This document shows, one piece after another, positions 62,452-64,000 of a stretch of 64,000 nt of DNA. The stretch lies in assembly GCA_030426805.1 (NCBI GenBank), contig JAUHXU010000004.1, positions 234,792 through 298,791 on the forward strand, given 5' to 3'. A program made the translations under genes and the position numbers. A model generated the notes under the pieces. It made no database searches. It worked only from the letters and a program-made list of their open reading frames with translations, and was not told the DNA's origin. The stretch's first letter is position 1, and every line of letters begins with the position of its first letter. This DNA comes from a bacterium (GTDB lineage Bacteria; Planctomycetota; JAFGQW01).

Positions 62452-63436
62452 CATCGTGACCCCCGAGGTGACGCGGCCGCACGCGCCGACGATCGCCCCG
62501 GGTCCGCCCGAACTCGATGTGTCGGTCGTCATCCCGGTCGGCCGGGACGTCGGTGACCTGCGCGGGCTCTTCGGTGCGATCACGCGCGAGTTGAGCGCGC
62601 TCGAGCGCAGCCACGAGATCATCTTCATCGCAGACGGCGTGTCGGGCGACACCCTCGAGATCCTGACCGATCTCGAAGCCGAGAGCGATCGAGTCGTCCT
62701 GATCCGCTTCCGCCAGACGTTCGGCGAGAGCGTCGCGCTGAGCGCCGGGTTCGAGCGCGCGCGGGGCGCGACACTCGTCACGTTCGCGCCGTACTTGCAG
62801 GTCGTGCCGTCCTGCCTGCGCAAGGTGCTCGAGGCCCTCGACGCAGGCAACGACTTCGTCAGTGCGTGGCGGCATCCGCGCGTCGACCCGTTGCTCAATC
62901 GCCTGCAATCGAACTCGTTCAACTGGGTCACGCGCGCGGTGACCGGCGTGCCGATCCACGACTTGAACTGCGGGCTGCGCGGGATGAAGCGCGAGGTGGC
63001 CCAAGACCTGACGTTCCACGGCGACATGTTCCGCTTCCTGCCGATCCTCGCGAGCAAGCAGGGCTTCCGCGTCGCCGAGGTCAAGGTCAACCACATGACC
63101 GAGATGGGCAAGCGCGGCTTCTTCGGGGTCGGTGTCTCGATCCGTCGCTTCCTCGACATCCTGACGCTGTTCTTCCTCGTGAAGTTCACGCGCAAGCCGC
63201 TTCGCTTCTTCGGCCTGATCGGCGCGGTCCTGATCTTCAGCGGGCTGCTGATCAGCGCCTACCTCGTCGTGCTGAAGGTCATGGGGGAGAGCCTCGCGGG
63301 CCGGCCGTTGCTCCTGTTCGGCACGCTGCTGCTCGTGCTCGGGGTGCAGATGCTCAGCATCGGGCTGCTCGGCGAGATCATCATCTACCTGCACGCGCGC
63401 AAGATCCGGGAGTACGTCGTCGATGAAGAGCTCTGA
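62435..63436 (+). CDS. degenerate GT2 paralogue lacking the DxD motif
   Basis: A 333-residue paralogue of the protein just upstream, with the same order of domain and two C-terminal helices (LIGAVLIFSGLLISAYLVVL and LLLFGTLLLVLGVQMLSIGL). The nucleotide-binding acid pair is reduced (IIFIADGVSGDT instead of VDDGSSDT), and the metal motif is VTFAPYLQVVP, with A118-P119-Y120 in place of Asp-Gly-Asp. VPIHDLNCGLRGMKREV is kept. It is therefore probably not a metal-dependent transferase; a regulatory partner of the intact enzyme or a lipid-flipping role is possible. The frame is intact and its start overlaps the neighbour by 17 bases, so it is not a pseudogene. Confidence 0.85.
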   Translation: MPEASDIVTPEVTRPHAPTIAPGPPELDVSVVIPVGRDVGDLRGLFGAITRELSALERSHEIIFIADGVSGDTLEILTDLEAESDRVVLIRFRQTFGESVALSAGFERARGATLVTFAPYLQVVPSCLRKVLEALDAGNDFVSAWRHPRVDPLLNRLQSNSFNWVTRAVTGVPIHDLNCGLRGMKREVAQDLTFHGDMFRFLPILASKQGFRVAEVKVNHMTEMGKRGFFGVGVSIRRFLDILTLFFLVKFTRKPLRFFGLIGAVLIFSGLLISAYLVVLKVMGESLAGRPLLLFGTLLLVLGVQMLSIGLLGEIIIYLHARKIREYVVDEEL

Positions 63437-64000
63437 CGGCGCGACCCGGCGCTGGCTCGTCCTCATCGTCCTGCTCGCCGGCGTGCTCCGCTTCTGGTCG
63501 ATCGACCACGGCTTGCCGTACTCCTACTACGGTGACGAGCAGCACTTCGTGAAGCGCTCGGTCGCGTTCGGAAGCGGCGACCTCAACCCGCACTGGTTCC
63601 ACAAGCCGGCGTTCTTCATGTACACCCTGTTCGCCGAATACGTCGGCTACTACGGCGTGGGCAGGGTGTGCGGCTGGTGGTCCGGCAGCGACGGCTTCGC
63701 ACAGCACTTCTTCAGCGACCCGTCGTGGTTCTTCCTGCTCGGCCGGATCACGGCCTCGCTGTTTGGGATCGGGCTCGTACTCGTCGGCTTCGCGTGTGGG
63801 CGCCGGCTCGGCGGGGATCGGGTGGGACTGATCGCCGCGGCGATGCTCGCGACGAGTGCATGCCTCGCGGAAGCGGGGCGCTGGGTGAAGGCGGACGTGC
63901 CCGGCGCGTTCTTCGCGCTGTTGGCGACGCTCTACCTGATTCGCATCGTCCAGGAAGGTCGTTGGCGGGACTACCTGCTGGCCGGCGCGGCGATCGGCAT
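63423..64000 (+). CDS. GT-C (PMT/GT39-like) membrane glycosyltransferase, truncated by window end
   Basis: The first 192 residues of a polytopic enzyme, open at the window edge. Helix one (WLVLIVLLAGVLRFW) is followed by YYGDEQHFVKRS, whose Asp-Glu lies where GT-C enzymes hold the catalytic acid in the first outer loop. HWFHKPAFFMYTLFAEY and KADVPGAFFALLATLYLIRI are typical of the PMT/ArnT superfamily. It would use a polyprenyl-phosphate sugar from the upstream GT2. The ATG overlaps the degenerate GT2 by 14 bases, so the three genes form one unit. Confidence 0.85.
   Translation, partial: MKSSDGATRRWLVLIVLLAGVLRFWSIDHGLPYSYYGDEQHFVKRSVAFGSGDLNPHWFHKPAFFMYTLFAEYVGYYGVGRVCGWWSGSDGFAQHFFSDPSWFFLLGRITASLFGIGLVLVGFACGRRLGGDRVGLIAAAMLATSACLAEAGRWVKADVPGAFFALLATLYLIRIVQEGRWRDYLLAGAAIG

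Noticed and set aside
62435-63436. Calling the second GT2 gene a pseudogene
   Set aside because: Only catalytic positions are changed; the frame, length, helices and overlapped start are intact.

Overview
The window is very GC-rich, densely coded bacterial DNA with GTG starts and many 1-4 nt stop/start overlaps. Outer-membrane export, periplasmic proteases and a lipoprotein exporter indicate a Gram-negative cell envelope. A Minf_1886-type protein, MerR-like/receiver regulators, NtrB-like kinases and SUMF1-fold proteins would suit a member of the Planctomycetota or a neighbouring PVC lineage, but no rRNA or marker gene is present to prove this.

Layout. 1-5.3 kb: an unknown gene, a CvpA-like protein, tRNA-Val(GAC), an arylsulfotransferase-like membrane protein, and a response regulator/histidine kinase pair. 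5.3-8.3 kb: a TPR protein with an embedded HExxH peptidase. 8.3-12.8 kb: a tightly overlapped unit of a divergent DnaA, Tmk, HolB, RicT and a Minf_1886 protein. 12.8-18 kb: an S41 protease, a YifB/ComM ATPase, a 39-residue membrane protein too short for routine calling, and a FecR-like secreted protein. 18-27.3 kb: a nucleotide-sugar operon (UDP-xylose synthase, GlmS, epimerases, RmlA, RmlD, RmlB, ending in a GT2). 27.9-39.4 kb: a GAF sensor kinase facing an exopolysaccharide operon of the exosortase-A-associated type (export lipoprotein, Wzz-like protein, ExeA-like ATPase, CpsD-like kinase, glycosyltransferases, O-antigen-ligase-like protein, amidotransferase). 39.4-44.4 kb: a secreted unknown, a CapK-like adenylase, a GT4 and NadB. 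44.9-53 kb, reverse: receiver-kinase, NtrC-type regulator, 1516-residue TPR protein, polysaccharide deacetylase. 53.2-64 kb: a double SUMF1 protein, a clan GH-A-like hydrolase, and a second glycan operon (GT4, amidotransferase, acyltransferase, two GT2, and a GT-C enzyme cut by the window end).

How it works together: the sugar operon makes activated UDP- and dTDP-sugars; the two glycan operons assemble, polymerise and export a surface polysaccharide; the phospho-relay proteins, the CpsD-like kinase and the sigma-54 activator are the likely controls. No exosortase, PEP-CTERM substrate, RmlC, transposase or CRISPR array was seen.

The most unusual signal is non-coding. Three roughly 170-bp palindromic elements sit between convergent genes (27716-27884, 44406-44576, 44745-44913). 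Two of them have perfect 25-bp terminal stems that differ from each other at six positions, every change being compensated on the opposite arm. This points to selection or copying of a folded structure. A fourth, nested palindrome of the same length (27393-27562) lies next to the first.
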